Shown here one piece after another: positions 9,785 to 21,165 of a stretch of DNA of 64,000 nucleotides. The DNA is from Trichodelitschia bisporula (Eukaryota > Ascomycota > Dothideomycetes > Phaeotrichales > Phaeotrichaceae), in NCBI GenBank assembly GCA_010356995.1, contig ML996696.1, positions 2,364 through 66,363 on the forward strand, in the 5' to 3' direction. Below the pieces are notes generated by a model that was not told where the DNA came from, did not search any database, and saw nothing but the letters and a program-made list of their open reading frames with translations. A program made the translations under genes and the position numbers. How positions within the stretch are numbered: the stretch's first letter is position 1; each line of letters begins with the position of its first letter.

Positions 9785-11601
9785 GCGGTTTCGCGGGCGA
9801 GCCGCAAGGCGAGCCCTGAGGGTTTGATGGAAATCGGGCGCGCGACGAGTTGCCTGAGGCCGATATCGGCTCCGACATATGCTTGCTTCGGCATGCAGTC
9901 GGGTGCGCACTATGCGCGGGCGACGAAAACGCAGCGCGCGAGGCGGAAGTGAGGCGGAGTTGGACTGGGGAGGAACGGGGATTGGTTGTTGAGGGACCTG
10001 CAGGTCAAGGATGATTTTTGCGTTGAGGGCCGAGACCGGGTGAAGATGCAGGAGTGCCGATTGTTTCCTGTTGTGCTGTGTATCAGAACTAGATAGGAGA
10101 TGTCGTTGGTCAATTCAGTGCTATTTGTGTTTACATGGTTGACAAATCGGGAAGGATGAGTGAAAGTGCATATGATTGTGATAGGGACCTAGAGTCACAC
10201 CAAAACTCGTGGCTGTCTTGTCAGCACGTTCTGCGGACGCCGGCGGCCATGAGTTTTTCAAGAAGCCCTTGGATGGCTGTTCGCCGTTGCTGGTGATTGT
10301 TTCGACATGGTTTGGCGCGTCTAATCTTCTAGGTCCGTTCTAGAACTTCGCTATCATCGGCTCATCCAGAATTCCTTCGGTATCAGTTCATGCACCCTAC
10401 GATACCGTGGTATGATCGATGCAGCACATCCCACGAATGGAGCGGCGAAAGGCGAATCTTGAATGCAGAGGGAAGGATAACGCAACGCCGGTCGTACGAT
10501 TGCGAAAATTCTTCAATCTGCGCGCTGCAATCGCCAGGCATTAGCAGACTTTCCGGGAAGAGGAAGGAAGAACACGAAGCGAAAGCCAACGCCCGAGATC
10601 TGAAGCGCGAGCTGAACACTGATGTCGCTGGCTGAAGTCGCGTAGCGGGAATGACCATCACCATCCGCCTCCCAACGCACCCCTTATTCTCTCACCGAAT
10701 ACCGACCGCATCTTAAAGATACTGAAGCTAGCCAGCGCACGTCGCGCAACGGCAAGTCACCCGAAATGAAACGGGGCTCACGCTTCTTTTACAGCCCCGC
10801 AGCGGAGGCTGGGAGCCGCGCCAGGGAACGTCACGGGCCGGGGCCGAAGCGCAGCGCAAATCCAAGGGCAAATCAATCAGCAATCCCTTCATGATTATGC
10901 AACGTGTTCGCCGGGGCAGCTATACCTTGCAGGCGTCAAGCGCTGAGTGCAAACACATCACCGCTTGTCAATCCACGCATCCGGTGCCTCGGAAGGTTGT
11001 AAGGAAAACGAGTTGTCTCGACCTCCAGTTGCGCAAAAATGTCTGCACGCGCCACACGTCGGCAGTTGCGCCACGCGCTACGGTGGCTGGGGCGACGGCG
11101 CGCTAACCCCATACCGCTAGATACCGTGTGTTCCTGCGTCCGCGACCCCGTTGCCAGGGGCCCGAGCTCGGGCCCTCCGGTAAACAATGACGCTGGGGCG
11201 GGCTGGGCCCAGCCACTTGGTTTGTATATTCATGAGAGAGGCTGGCAACCACCAACCTCCAACATTCTCCACAGCCTCTTTACAATCACGCTCGCCGGAA
11301 AGACTGGAGGAACTTACTCTTGGAAAGTGTCACTGCTAAGACTCCCATCTCCCTCACTTTGCACTGCTGCTTGACTGTCAACTACTGAGATCACTGCAAT
11401 CTGACTTCCTCATTCTCGTAGTTCTGAGCAAAAAGGCTTCATTCTTCAACGCATTGCGTCGCTTTTTCACCATAGCGACATTCCGCACCACCTCGCTCCG
11501 CTCGCTGCGACAGCATTCTTGACTGATCTTCCTTCTCCACCTCTTCTCCCGGCCCTTCGGGAGCCGCTGGAGTATCGCATTCCAATCCTTCACACGCCGA
11601 A
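9785..11601. other. gene-poor region of about 1.8 kb
   Basis: No open frame here shows protein-family content on either strand. The right third (about 11200-11600), rich in C and T before the next ATG, is the likely promoter and leader of the Fig1-family gene. No RNA gene was recognised. Confidence 0.5.
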
Positions 11602-12511
11602 ATGGCAAACACACGATTTGCTGTCGGCCTGCAACGTACGTATCCCACAGCGCCGCGACAGCGACAGCTCAACTGACATTCTCAGGGTTAATACCATGGC
11701 TCGGTTACCACCACGTGCTCATGGTCTTCATCGCCGTCGCAATTATCCTCCTCTGTAAGTTTTCCGGCCTCGCTTCACTCCTGCACAGAAACTAACATTC
11801 CCAGCCCTCCTCCTCGCCGGATGCTCCTCCACCTCCCCCCTCATCCCCGGGATCTTCCTCATCTCAATGTACTACACGCACTACACAGCGACCTACGACC
11901 CATCACAAGTAGACCCAGGCGTCAACTCTGCCATCAGCAACATAGTCGGACACGCGCAACTCGAAGTCCGAGTCGGATACTTCGGCATCTGCGTAACACA
12001 AGATGGGTCCGGCTACCTGTGCAGCAACAACGCGACGGCGCTGGCACAAAACGTCAACATCGACCAAGATCCGCTGAACCTGATCTGGGTGGCGCAGACC
12101 TTCAAGGAAGCAGTCGTGTTCCCGTACCTGCTCATCGTGGCCATCATCCTCGCGTTCGTCTGCTTCATCCTGCTCGCCACGTTTCCGGGCTGGCACTATG
12201 AGCGCGACGACATCACCGGGTCGGACATCGACGTTAAGCCCTTCCCCAGCCGACCAGTCTGTCAAGTTGCCTTAGCACTCATTTTCATCGCCAGCGTCTT
12301 CGTCCTCGTCTCCGTTCTCTGGCAACACACAGCCTCCGTCGCCGCCTCAACAGTCGCGCAAGACTTCGGCAACGGCAGCGTGAAGAGCGGCGTCGGAACC
12401 TCGGCAATGGTGCTTGGCTGGTTCGGATTCGTGCTGCTCATCATCGTGACGATCGGTCTGCTGGTCATGCTGCTCAGCATGAGCGTGCTGGACAAGCTTA
12501 CTGGCGACTAA
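11602..12511 (+). CDS. Fig1-family membrane protein (Ca2+ regulator / membrane fusion)
   Basis: Three exons (11602-11635, 11686-11754, 11805-12511; introns 51 and 50 nt) give 269 aa. Fig1 proteins sit in the plasma membrane and support low-affinity Ca2+ uptake and cell fusion during mating in yeast. Four hydrophobic segments are visible: the N-terminal YHHVLMVFIAVAIILL; FPYLLIVAIILAFVCFILL; CQVALALIFIASVFVLVSVL; and VLGWFGFVLLIIVTIGLLVML. The loop after the first contains GCSSTSPLIPGIFLISMYY and a VGYFGICV block with Cys residues, as in the family. Both introns fall in the first 120 nt of coding sequence. Family assignment rests on topology and the loop motifs; a Sur7/PalI-like relative is the alternative. 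Confidence 0.75.
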
Positions 12512-13177
12512 GGCGCCACGCCACTCAACGAAACTGAGTTTGCATTTCTTCGGCCTGGGTGTTTAATGCAATGCGTGCGATGGGCTGATAGCGGTGTTCA
12601 TTCCGACTCTGCTGCAAGAGGAGGACGGGCTTGTGTGCTCTTTTTATTGCATGGCGGGCGTATGGGCTGGGTGGACCTGGGACTGACATTAATTTGCTTT
12701 TGCGTGCTGCACGCGTTGCACGCGTTGGGGGACTGAAGAGACTGAAGGCACAGAAGGGACTGTTGTACAAGCAGTGGACGAGAGACGAGATGTGACATTG
12801 TACGCGACTGTTTATATGCACCACGGCTGACGACAAGCTATGTGAATTTGGGGGGCGGGACGGAAAACGTAGATAGATTCGACCAAATGTCATCAAGTGC
12901 TGTCATCAATGAAGCACACCATTCTTACAGCATCGCATTTTCAAGTGAGGGTTGTTGCGAGTTCATGAAATGGGCAAGCTTTCGGACAACAGCAATGAGA
13001 ATTTCACATGGCAACGAGGCAGCAGCATCCAGTCACAGGCACAGCAAGTAAACGTCAGACCACTAATACATTGGCCACAACTCTCTGAACGATCTAGAAG
13101 CACCATGGTCCATTGATGCCCGTAAGTGTGCACCCATAGACACAGCGCGGCGACGCAAGAGGTCGGCACGTTCAACC
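12512..13177. other. tail-to-tail intergenic region
   Basis: Convergent 3' ends of the Fig1-family gene and the Cys-rich secreted protein gene. No gene, repeat or RNA was recognised in these 0.67 kb. Confidence 0.5.
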
Positions 13178-15669
13178 TTAGATTTCGGGCAGGTTGGACA
13201 CACATATGTTGTTCTTAATACAGACCTTTGACTTTGGAGTGCAACCCTTCATGGTGACCGGCTTGCACTCAAACCCCTCAGAGCACCACCCCTCCTCGCC
13301 GCAGGCCACACTGTGCGGAGGTTGGCGCGGTTGGCGCGGCTGAATCGACGCATCCTTCGACGTGGGCGGAGGGTCATTGGGGTCCGCAAGGCAGAAGCCC
13401 TTGGTAAACTTACAAAAAACAGGATTCTTGCAAGCTGGCGGGTGGATCAAGGTGCAGCGGTAGTGCGCGGGGCATTTGTCGACGTCGTCAAACGGGTTGC
13501 AAGACATCGGGGACGGATCGGCACGCTTGGACAACTCATCGGCTTCGCTGTCACGAACATCGCTCATTTCCTCTGCGCCAGATGACAAGACGGTGTCGTC
13601 AAAGCAGAAGCCTTGGGCCCCACAAACTTTCGAGTCCGGATCCGAGCACCCCTCTGGGAGGATGACGGTGCAGTGCTTGCCGTTGGGACATCGATGTTTC
13701 TTGTCGCATTTGGCGGGAAATACAACCGTCCGCTTCATCAAGTTTTCGGCCTCCCACCCTTGCACCTCAGCGACGTTCGGGAAAGCAGGTGGCGGGGGCG
13801 TAGGCGAACCGGGCGGCGGAGGACTGTCGATGTCTATCATACGGTGGCCTTGGCCTCTGCCGCACCGATCAATATCCGGATCCGGATTCAGGCATCCTGA
13901 AGGGAAGAAGAGGTCTAAGACGTAGTAGTCGGGGCATTGAAGGAATTGGTTAAGGGGGCGGCAATCGGAAATCCATCCGTCAGAAGGGTTCAGGTCCCTG
14001 GACGCCAGGGCGCGGTGAAAATCTGCGACATCTGGAGGAGACACGTCAGTATCAATTACCACCAGACATAAGCACTATAAACATTGAATGTAGACTCACT
14101 GTAGCCAACAGGACCCATAGCGGCCTCGTGGACGTCCCCTGTCGGAGGCCAAATTCGACTCGGATTTGTGTGAGTTGGACGCGGCTTAGGGCGATGGTGC
14201 AGAGGACCTTCATCAGAACGCTTTTCTCCCACAACAGGAATATCTTCGCTCTCAGAATGCTGGTTCGGGGGCACCGTCGGCCAGAACTGAGTGACGGTTA
14301 CCGCAGCGACAGTGACAGTCACAACGGCCTGCGGAACATGAGTCGTCGAGCGGAGCGGAGGCTGTAGATTGATGTCGAAGTCGTTTACAGCTCGCCGATT
14401 CGGAGGAGGGAGAACAGCAGGGGTCGTACCATGGATCGGCGAACGAGTCGTGACGCTGAACGGAGGCTGCGGCTTCTGCTTCGTTACCGGCTGGGTGTGA
14501 GGATTCGGCTTGGTGTAGGGATTCTCGTCGAAGTCTTCAACGGCCCGCCGACGGGGGGGATGCGAAGGCGCGGGCTTTCCCTTCGCAGGTGTAAGCGGCG
14601 GCTTCTTGGGGGGGTCCAAAGCGGAAGACTTTCCCTTCGCGGGCGCATGATGCGTTGTGGTATACCGAGGATGGCGCCAAGGCTCCGCGGCCGGTTCAAC
14701 AACGCCAATGTCGACGGAGCGGCGAGTCGGAGGATGATTCGGCTTGGGATGATGCGACCTTGGATGATGAGGGCGACGGTGCGGATGCACATTATCCGCA
14801 TCATCGTCCACGTCGACAGAGCGGCGAATTGGGGGATGCGGTTCCCAGGGCACTCCCTTCGCCGCTGTATGCTGCAGCTTGGGAGGATGCGGCTCAGGAT
14901 GGTGAGGACGGCGGCGCATATCCTCTTCGTCCGCACCATCGTCCACGTCGACAGAACGGCGAGCTAGAGGGTGATGCGGCTTGGGATGGTGCGGCTTGGG
15001 AAGATTGGGGCGGCGGTGCCGGTCCTCCTCGTCCGCACCATCGTCCACGTCGACAGAGCGGCGAATCGGAGGCAAGGTCGAATTCGAGCTACCATAAACA
15101 GTGCGGCCTGTCTCGATGCAGGCACCCTCCTGGCACATACATCCAGCGATGGGAAGATACCCACAGAGCCACGTCTTGTTCACACAATGCGACGGGGTCA
15201 AAGGAGGGAACTCGGCAGCCTTGTTGGCGCAGATGGGAACAGGGCCGCAGCACGTGTGAATGTTGACCTGACCACAATCTGCATCCGAAGCGCACTTGAA
15301 CTTGGCGTCGACGTTCCGGTTGATTGGGCTCGCCTTGTGGGGAGGAGGCTGAGCCTTGGCGGGCTTCCCGATCGGAGGTGGACCGTCGGGAAACTCGGGC
15401 ATGTCAAAGCGAGGAGAGCAGACGCCGAACTCATCTTCGCAATGGCCGAGTGCCCAGTACCCACAGCCACGGTTCTCGGCGTCGCCGGGCCTACACTCGT
15501 ACCCCTCGGGGCACAAGCCAGTCTTCACCAAACAGTACGTGGCATCGAGGGGAAGCTGGGGAGGGTCGACGGAAGTGACGTTTCCAGCAGCAAGAGGCTT
15601 GCCGACTGCCGGCACAGCGCCAGTCGCTGCGAAGAAGGCAGCGAACGCTGTCAGTAAAGACAGCTTCAT
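13178..15669 (-). CDS. secreted Cys-rich protein with repeated Kex2-type sites (807 aa)
   Basis: Two exons (14100-15669 and 13178-14031, intron 68 nt) give 807 aa. A clear signal peptide starts it (MKLSLLTAFAAFFAATGAVP). Four similar six-Cys modules lie at residues about 46-84, 632-666, 701-737 and 767-800, spaced C-x5-8-C-x5-C-x7-9-C-x5-7-C-x5-6-C. A ten-Cys segment lies at 126-184 and a four-Cys segment at 547-580. Between the Cys blocks, dibasic sites recur after residues 204, 238, 283, 317, 375, 426, 484, 624 and 693. Four are followed by SVD and two by the identical acidic string SVDVDDGADEED, each heading a His/Pro-rich spacer. I infer a secretory precursor that Kex2-type protease could cut into several peptides. 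Part of 450-462 (VVTVTVAAVTVT) is Val/Thr-rich. I know no named family that matches; a wall-associated Pro-rich protein is the alternative. Confidence 0.8.
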
Positions 15670-15760
15670 GGTGACTGGTAACACAGTCTCAACAAAGGGA
15701 GTGGAACTAAAGATTGTGTTGGGTGGGGGGAAGATGAGGGGGTTGAGGGAACGGAGGGTG

Positions 15761-15904
15761 GAGGATGTAGAGGGTTGGAGAGAGGAGGATGTAGAGGGTT
15801 GGAGAGAGGAGGATGTAGAGGGTTGGAGAGAGGAGGATGTAGAGGGTTGGAGAGAGGAGGATGTAGAGGGTTGGAGAGAGGAGGATGTAGAGGGTTGGAG
15901 AGAG
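15761..15904. repeat. 24-bp GA-rich minisatellite, six units
   Basis: Six near-perfect 24-bp units (GAGGATGTAGAGGGTTGGAG then AGAG) start at 15761, 15785, 15809, 15833, 15857 and 15881, with a degenerate seventh after them. The array starts about 90 bp upstream of the ATG of the Cys-rich secreted protein, so it lies in that gene's leader or core promoter. One strand is almost pure purine. Because the unit is a multiple of three, open frames on both strands run through it, but they show no other protein signal. Confidence 0.9.
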
Positions 15905-17221
15905 GAGGAGGTGGAGAGAAAGAAGAAGAGGAGTACTGAAGGCGGCCATTAAATACTCGCCACCTCTTACCTGCTGGCCCGCGCCTTCCGTTGCTGGATA
16001 GTTCCTGCTCAGTGCGGTGCCAGTGACGACACCGCAACTGCTGGAGGAAGGCGCGACATGGCATCGAGAGGAAAGCACTGTCCACCCCTTCCCCTTCCAC
16101 CAGCGTTACCACAACTGTGCCCGTTCGTGCTTGCTCATTTGACTGGTGCAAGCAATGGACAGTCGGCCGCGCCTGCCATGGAGCTCAGTAGGGTCCGCGA
16201 CGAGGCAGCGACGAGGCAGCATCAACGTTGCGTCTCGAGGCATCCCTGAGATTGTCAGATGTGATATCATGACTGAAGGACCCATCTGACTAACCTCTGT
16301 TGAGCACTGCCTGTCGCCGCCTTACGATACTTACGTTAACGTCTCCCTAAAGAAGGACATCTTCCACTTCGTAATATTCATGCCAGTGGAGGTGAGAGCT
16401 GTGACAGCTTCGAGATAATGTAAGAGCAGACAAAGTTCACACCAACGCGCCGTCCTGTAGCCCCGCCCCATAGCCCTTCCAGGTATCTTCAGCACTCCGC
16501 TCTGCCTCAAAGATGGCGGTACGAGCGGGCGACATAATGACAGGAACGTGCCGTCAGACGAAAAGTCGGGGAGCAAATGCTTCAACCACAACTTTGCTAA
16601 TCTCCATGACTAGTGACAGACGTTCCGGATGCCCATCTTCATCATCTCACGCCAGTCACCTATCGTCCGTGAAGCCAGAAGTGCGATGGCGATGCGATCA
16701 AATTGATGTTGTTTCGCGAGTGAGCTCAGTTGTCGTCGGACTTCACTCCAGTTTGTGGCGCGGCCCAGCCGGCCGATCGCCGCAGATCTGGCTCCGGAAT
16801 CGCGTCACGCGCGTCTCCAACAACATCTGTGGTAAACTACAAAATGCGGTCAGCACGGCTTCTTTTTAAACACATCTTTCAATCATCACTTACTAGAGTG
16901 CACTTCGGACTTCCAGTATTCTTATGCTCGTCACGCTCGTATCCCTCCCTGAACCTGTTTCCTCGCCCACAGCCTCCCCTTCCAATGACAGCCCGAGACG
17001 GAACCTGCCTGGCCGCCGGACGCTCAAGTGTTCGGGACTTCGAGTGCATTGTGTCCCACATGCCTGGTTGCGAGACTCTCTGGACATGCACAAAGGTTGT
17101 ATCAATCAATCAATCACCACAAAGATCGTTCAGTCGATATCGCACAAGCCCAAATTGATTCAACCAAGCTACGCCCAGTACAATGCTCTCAAACAGCCCA
17201 TCATGCCATTTTATATACAGC
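15905..17221. other. intergenic region
   Basis: About 1.3 kb between the promoter of the Cys-rich protein gene and the 3' end of the propeller gene. Several open frames exist but none has recognisable content. A small unrecognised gene cannot be excluded. Confidence 0.4.
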
Positions 17222-19149
17222 CTAATCCGTCCACACCGCATTCGCACAACACCCGCGCCCAAACTTAATCGGCTTGCTCGGGTTAAACGTGTCGTCCCGA
17301 TCCCGATTCTTGTCCGCCTCCGTCCGCGGCGCCGCCGGATCTCCCGTCCCGACCACAAACCGCGGCGCCCGCCACTCCGACACGATCGCGGCGCGTACAT
17401 TGAACACCGCCGGCAGCTGCCGCTTCTCCTTCGACCCCTCCACCACCTCAGGCGCGTACTCGAGCGTGCTCACCACCCCAAAGTCGTGCACCACCGGCGC
17501 CGCCGCCTTCTCCGCCCACGTCCCGCGCCACGCCCCTCCGCTCGGCGGTGCTGCCGCCGGTTTCCATGCCGGCTGATCCGGCTCGGGCTGCACCATCGAC
17601 CAGCCCTGTCCGGGAACGGTAATCGTCGTTGTCGGCCTCGGCGCGTTCACCGGCCTTGGCACGTTCACCGGCGGAGGCGCATTCACCGGCGCAGGCGGCG
17701 CAGGCGGCGCAGGCGGTGCCTGCGGTGGCGGCCGCACGACACTCGGCTCTGTGTCCTTGGGCAGGTTGAGCAGGCCCTCAATGCGCCACACCTGCACCAT
17801 GCCCGCTTCGCTGTCCGACAGGGCCATGTACTCGTTCGACCAGTACGCGGGCATCACGGCGTTGGATTTGCCGCCGGAGGTGGATGTGCTGACCTGCATG
17901 ATCTTGGCGAGCGGGTAGCCTGCACCTTTGGGTTGGGCGTTTGCGGACCGACCAGGGACTGTGGGGACTGCGGCGGGGGCGCCGGGGTCGTTGTCCGGGT
18001 TGGAAATGAGGATTGCGGTTAGGAAGCCGGGCGGGAGTTTTACGGGTGCTGCGGCTGAGGCTGGTTTTGGTGCTGCGCCGCCTGTTGGTCGCCATCCGCC
18101 CCACTGGCGTGGGTTTAACTTTGCGAGAAGCTTGTTCACCGGGGGAGAAGCTGCGGGACGTCCGCCGCTGCCCCGAGAGGAGGTCGTCTCCTCCTCGTCA
18201 TCGTCGCCCTCGTCGCCCTCATCTCCCTCCTCTTCGTCTTCGTCGCGATCGCGGTCGGGACGGTAGCGCACCGAGGCCCAGAGGACGTTGCCGTCGGCGC
18301 TGAGGAGGATTTCGTGGCCGCGGTAGGAAGTGACGTTGACGTCTGTTGGGTTAGGTGAGTTCAATGTAGGTGAAGACTCCGAGCAGACTTACTTGGCGGG
18401 ATCAGGGTGTAATTCATGCCCGTGTAGCGCAGGCTTGGGCCCCGCGGTGTCGCCTTCACGCTGTACACGGCGACCATGTTCAGCTTCGACAGCAGGAGGT
18501 ACAAGTAGCGGCTCTTCGGATGCAGCACCACGCGTCTTGGCCTAGCATCTGCGATCGGAAACGGCGTCATGGCGCCCTGATCCAGCAGCCCCGTATTCGC
18601 ATTGATGCGGTGCGTCCACACGCCGTTGCCCTTTTGATCCGCCGTGTACAGGTACGCGTTCTCCGTGTCCATGGTCATGCCGTGCACGCGGCTATTCGTC
18701 GCATACGTGATGTTCTGGATTCCCCGCTCGAGGCTCCCGTCGTTTCGCGTGCTCATCACTAGCCCGCACGGTGACCTCCCGCTGCCATACACGTTGAACG
18801 GCGATTTCTGCTCCGCCACCACGCTCGTCGTCCCGTGTCGCTGCGCCTGCCCGTCGCACCGGCTGTTGATAGTCAGGTTGCTCTGGAACTTGAGCTCCTG
18901 CGGCGAAATGACGGTGTAACTGCTCCATCCGTCGCGCTCGGCGGCATACAGCGTGCCGCGATCGTAGCTGAAGCTGAGCCACGGGTGCCCCGCGTGGGCC
19001 GTGAAGTTCCCCACCTCAGCAATCGCATTGCGCTCCGTGTCATACTCCAGCGCCCAAATATGCGGCGTGCGAAAGCTCCCCACAAACATATGATGCAGAT
19101 CCGCCGCCGCAGGCGCCAGCAGTGCACCGGCAACAAGCCAGCGCATCAT
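17222..19149 (-). CDS. secreted carboxy-cis,cis-muconate cyclase-like beta-propeller
   Basis: Two exons (18393-19149 and 17222-18342, intron 50 nt) give 625 aa. It starts MMRWLVAGALLAPAAADLHH, a signal peptide. The propeller reads HMFVGSFRTPHIWALEYD, HPWLSFSYDRGTLYAAERDG, RVHGMTMDTENAYLYTADQKG and RRVVLHPKSRYLYLLLSKLN, as in fungal 3-carboxymuconate lactonising enzymes of aromatic catabolism. The second exon continues with SYRGHEILLSADGNVLWASVRY, STSGGKSNAVMPAYW and DSEAGMVQVWR, and ends in GCCANAVW. Between blades there is a long acidic run (RDEDEEEGDEGDEGDDDEEE) plus a Ser/Gly/Pro/Ala linker, and before the C terminus a Pro/Ala tract. A secreted location and these inserts are unusual for the cytosolic ring-cleavage enzyme, so substrate is uncertain. 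The start at 19149 is chosen for the signal peptide. Confidence 0.75.
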
Positions 19150-21165
19150 GAAAAATCCGTCCCTTCTCACAAAGAAAAACAAAAAAAGAGCGTAAGGAGC
19201 GAAAAAAACGTAACGAGCGGCGCAGCAGCGAAACGACGATGCCTTCGCCCCCGCTCGCCTGGGGCTCACGCGCATAATATCGCAGCCTTAACGCCGCCGG
19301 GCCTTGCCGGAATTACTCCATCGGCAGGCCGGGCTCACCATACAGCTGTGCACCAGAAATAGCGGATTGGTGACGCGCAAGCGCGTGATTGGGCTCGCTG
19401 GGGCAGCGAGTCTGCGTGTCGTGAGGGCCGGGGGCGAATTTGCAGAGCAATTAAGCCGGGCTCGTATATTTGACTTCATTACTCTGGCGGTGGAGGAGAG
19501 GGTGGCGGGAGGGGATAATTTGCCGGCGCGATGCGGGCGCGATGAGGCTGGGCGAGGCTGATCGCCCCGGGTGCGGCGGCGCGACGACGGGCGGGTGTCG
19601 CAACGTCCACGTTGGACGTGGATGTTGCGCCTGGAAAGCCTCCTGCCAAAAAATTCCTACCCTTCGAGCGCGATGATGAAGGCATATCCCCTCCCTCCCG
19701 AATCGTCGGCCACCGCAGCTCTTAACCCGAAACGGGCCCCGGAGGCGCCTGGCCCGGGCAGCCGGCGGCGGGGACCATCCCTCCCGCATAGAGCGGGATA
19801 ATATGCGCGGGCCTACGGTGGTGACCGTTTGCCGGCCATATAAATGGCGTACGTACGCCGTGGCTCCGCTGTCGTGCTGCCTCACTGGGAGGAGGGAGAG
19901 GGCGATATTGCTCGCCCGCCAGCTCAAGGGTGTGTTTGCGGGGATGGCGAGGTTGGGCATGGGAGCCTTTGACCAATTTCTTCTGCTTGCGAGGGTCGTG
20001 TTTCTGGCGGGTGATGATGCGATGATAAATCCCTGGATGACAGTCCAAAAGTCGCCAGCTCATTCCCGTCGGAGTGTACCCGTACTGCGTGGATCCGCGT
20101 GGCTAGGCGCCTCGCCTCCCCTTCCCCGGATGATGCCTCCAGCCCGATCCCGCGATGGAGGCCCACATGGTCTCCATCGTCAGGTACAACCACGAGCCGA
20201 GAACGCACCTTCATCTCAAGCCGTTCGTTCTCCACTACCCAGGAATATCTCTTGTGGCATAAACGTCACTCAGCTTACCGCCCGTGCCCGTCGGAGGTTA
20301 AGCATGCACGTGACCCAGCCTCGCGCCGGCGACCGGAATGGTGCTGACGAGAAAAGGCCGGGCCAAGACGGCCCCCATCGGGATGCAATGCCGAGGCGCG
20401 GGTGAAAAATCGAGATCGGGCTTGGGCTTGATGGGATACGGGATGGTTGCTATCGGGAAAGGCTTTGCGGTGACACATGCGAAGATGGATCGAGATTTAT
20501 GCGTCATCTGCCGATGGGAAGTGTGGGTGCGATAGTGCATGTTGCCTAATTTGGGTACATACGACGGAGGGTAACAAATTTGGCATAAAAGCTTGATTCC
20601 GTGGAGAGGGCGATGAAGCTTGGAAAATCTGATAATTGAAGCATAGGCTTGACACATGCAATGGCTACAACGTGTAAGTGAGGTTCATAAAAGACGAAAG
20701 AAGTACAGAGTCAAGAGTTGCTTGAGACCAAATATACGATGCGGCAAGTCTTCGGATGTTCCTAGCCTCCGTTGTGCACACTCTACATCATGTGCGCCTT
20801 GCGCTGGCATGTCCCTTTCCAAAACTGATATTCCCCTTCCAACATCAGTATGATGGTGGCATGCATGCTTTAATGCCCTGTTCTCTCATGTTTCGCACAT
20901 CAACCGGGTGGTGGCGCGCATTGCGAAGGTGGGATGGTGATATCAAGGCCTGCTCGCTGCTCATTTTACTTTCAGAGCGTTGACTTCACAATCACGTCAC
21001 TCAACCATCGAGACGTCAAGAATGTTGGGAAGAACCCATCGCAAGCGCGTACAGCGAATCCACCGAAGGCAAGACATCCACAGGCAAGATACCCACAGAG
21101 GTGTACCAACCACAACGCCAACACCCTACTCCCACAGCACAGTAACCTAAACACCTAATCAAACA
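19150..21165. other. gene-poor region of about 2 kb
   Basis: No open frame on either strand has convincing protein content. The left part is the promoter of the propeller gene. A TATA box and palindrome at about 19837-19859 and an inverted repeat ACGTCCA/TGGACGT at 19603-19619 are the only structures noted. The right end is the 3' flank of the Mto1-like gene. Confidence 0.5.
19837..19859 (+). promoter_or_regulatory. TATA box with adjacent perfect 14-bp palindrome
   Basis: The sequence CATATAAAT is followed directly by GGCGTACGTACGCC at 19846-19859, a perfect palindrome. No recognised gene starts downstream on the plus strand; the nearest frame opens at about 19943 and lacks family content. 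The palindrome could be a dimeric transcription-factor site or belong to a non-coding transcript. Confidence 0.4.

Noticed and set aside
15666-16151. Minus-strand frame with repeated NPLHPPLS text
   Set aside because: The text is the 24-bp minisatellite translated; nothing else supports a gene.
19803-20405. 200-residue frame downstream of the TATA/palindrome
   Set aside because: Arg/Pro-rich text without motif and competing frames on both strands; only the promoter elements were reported.
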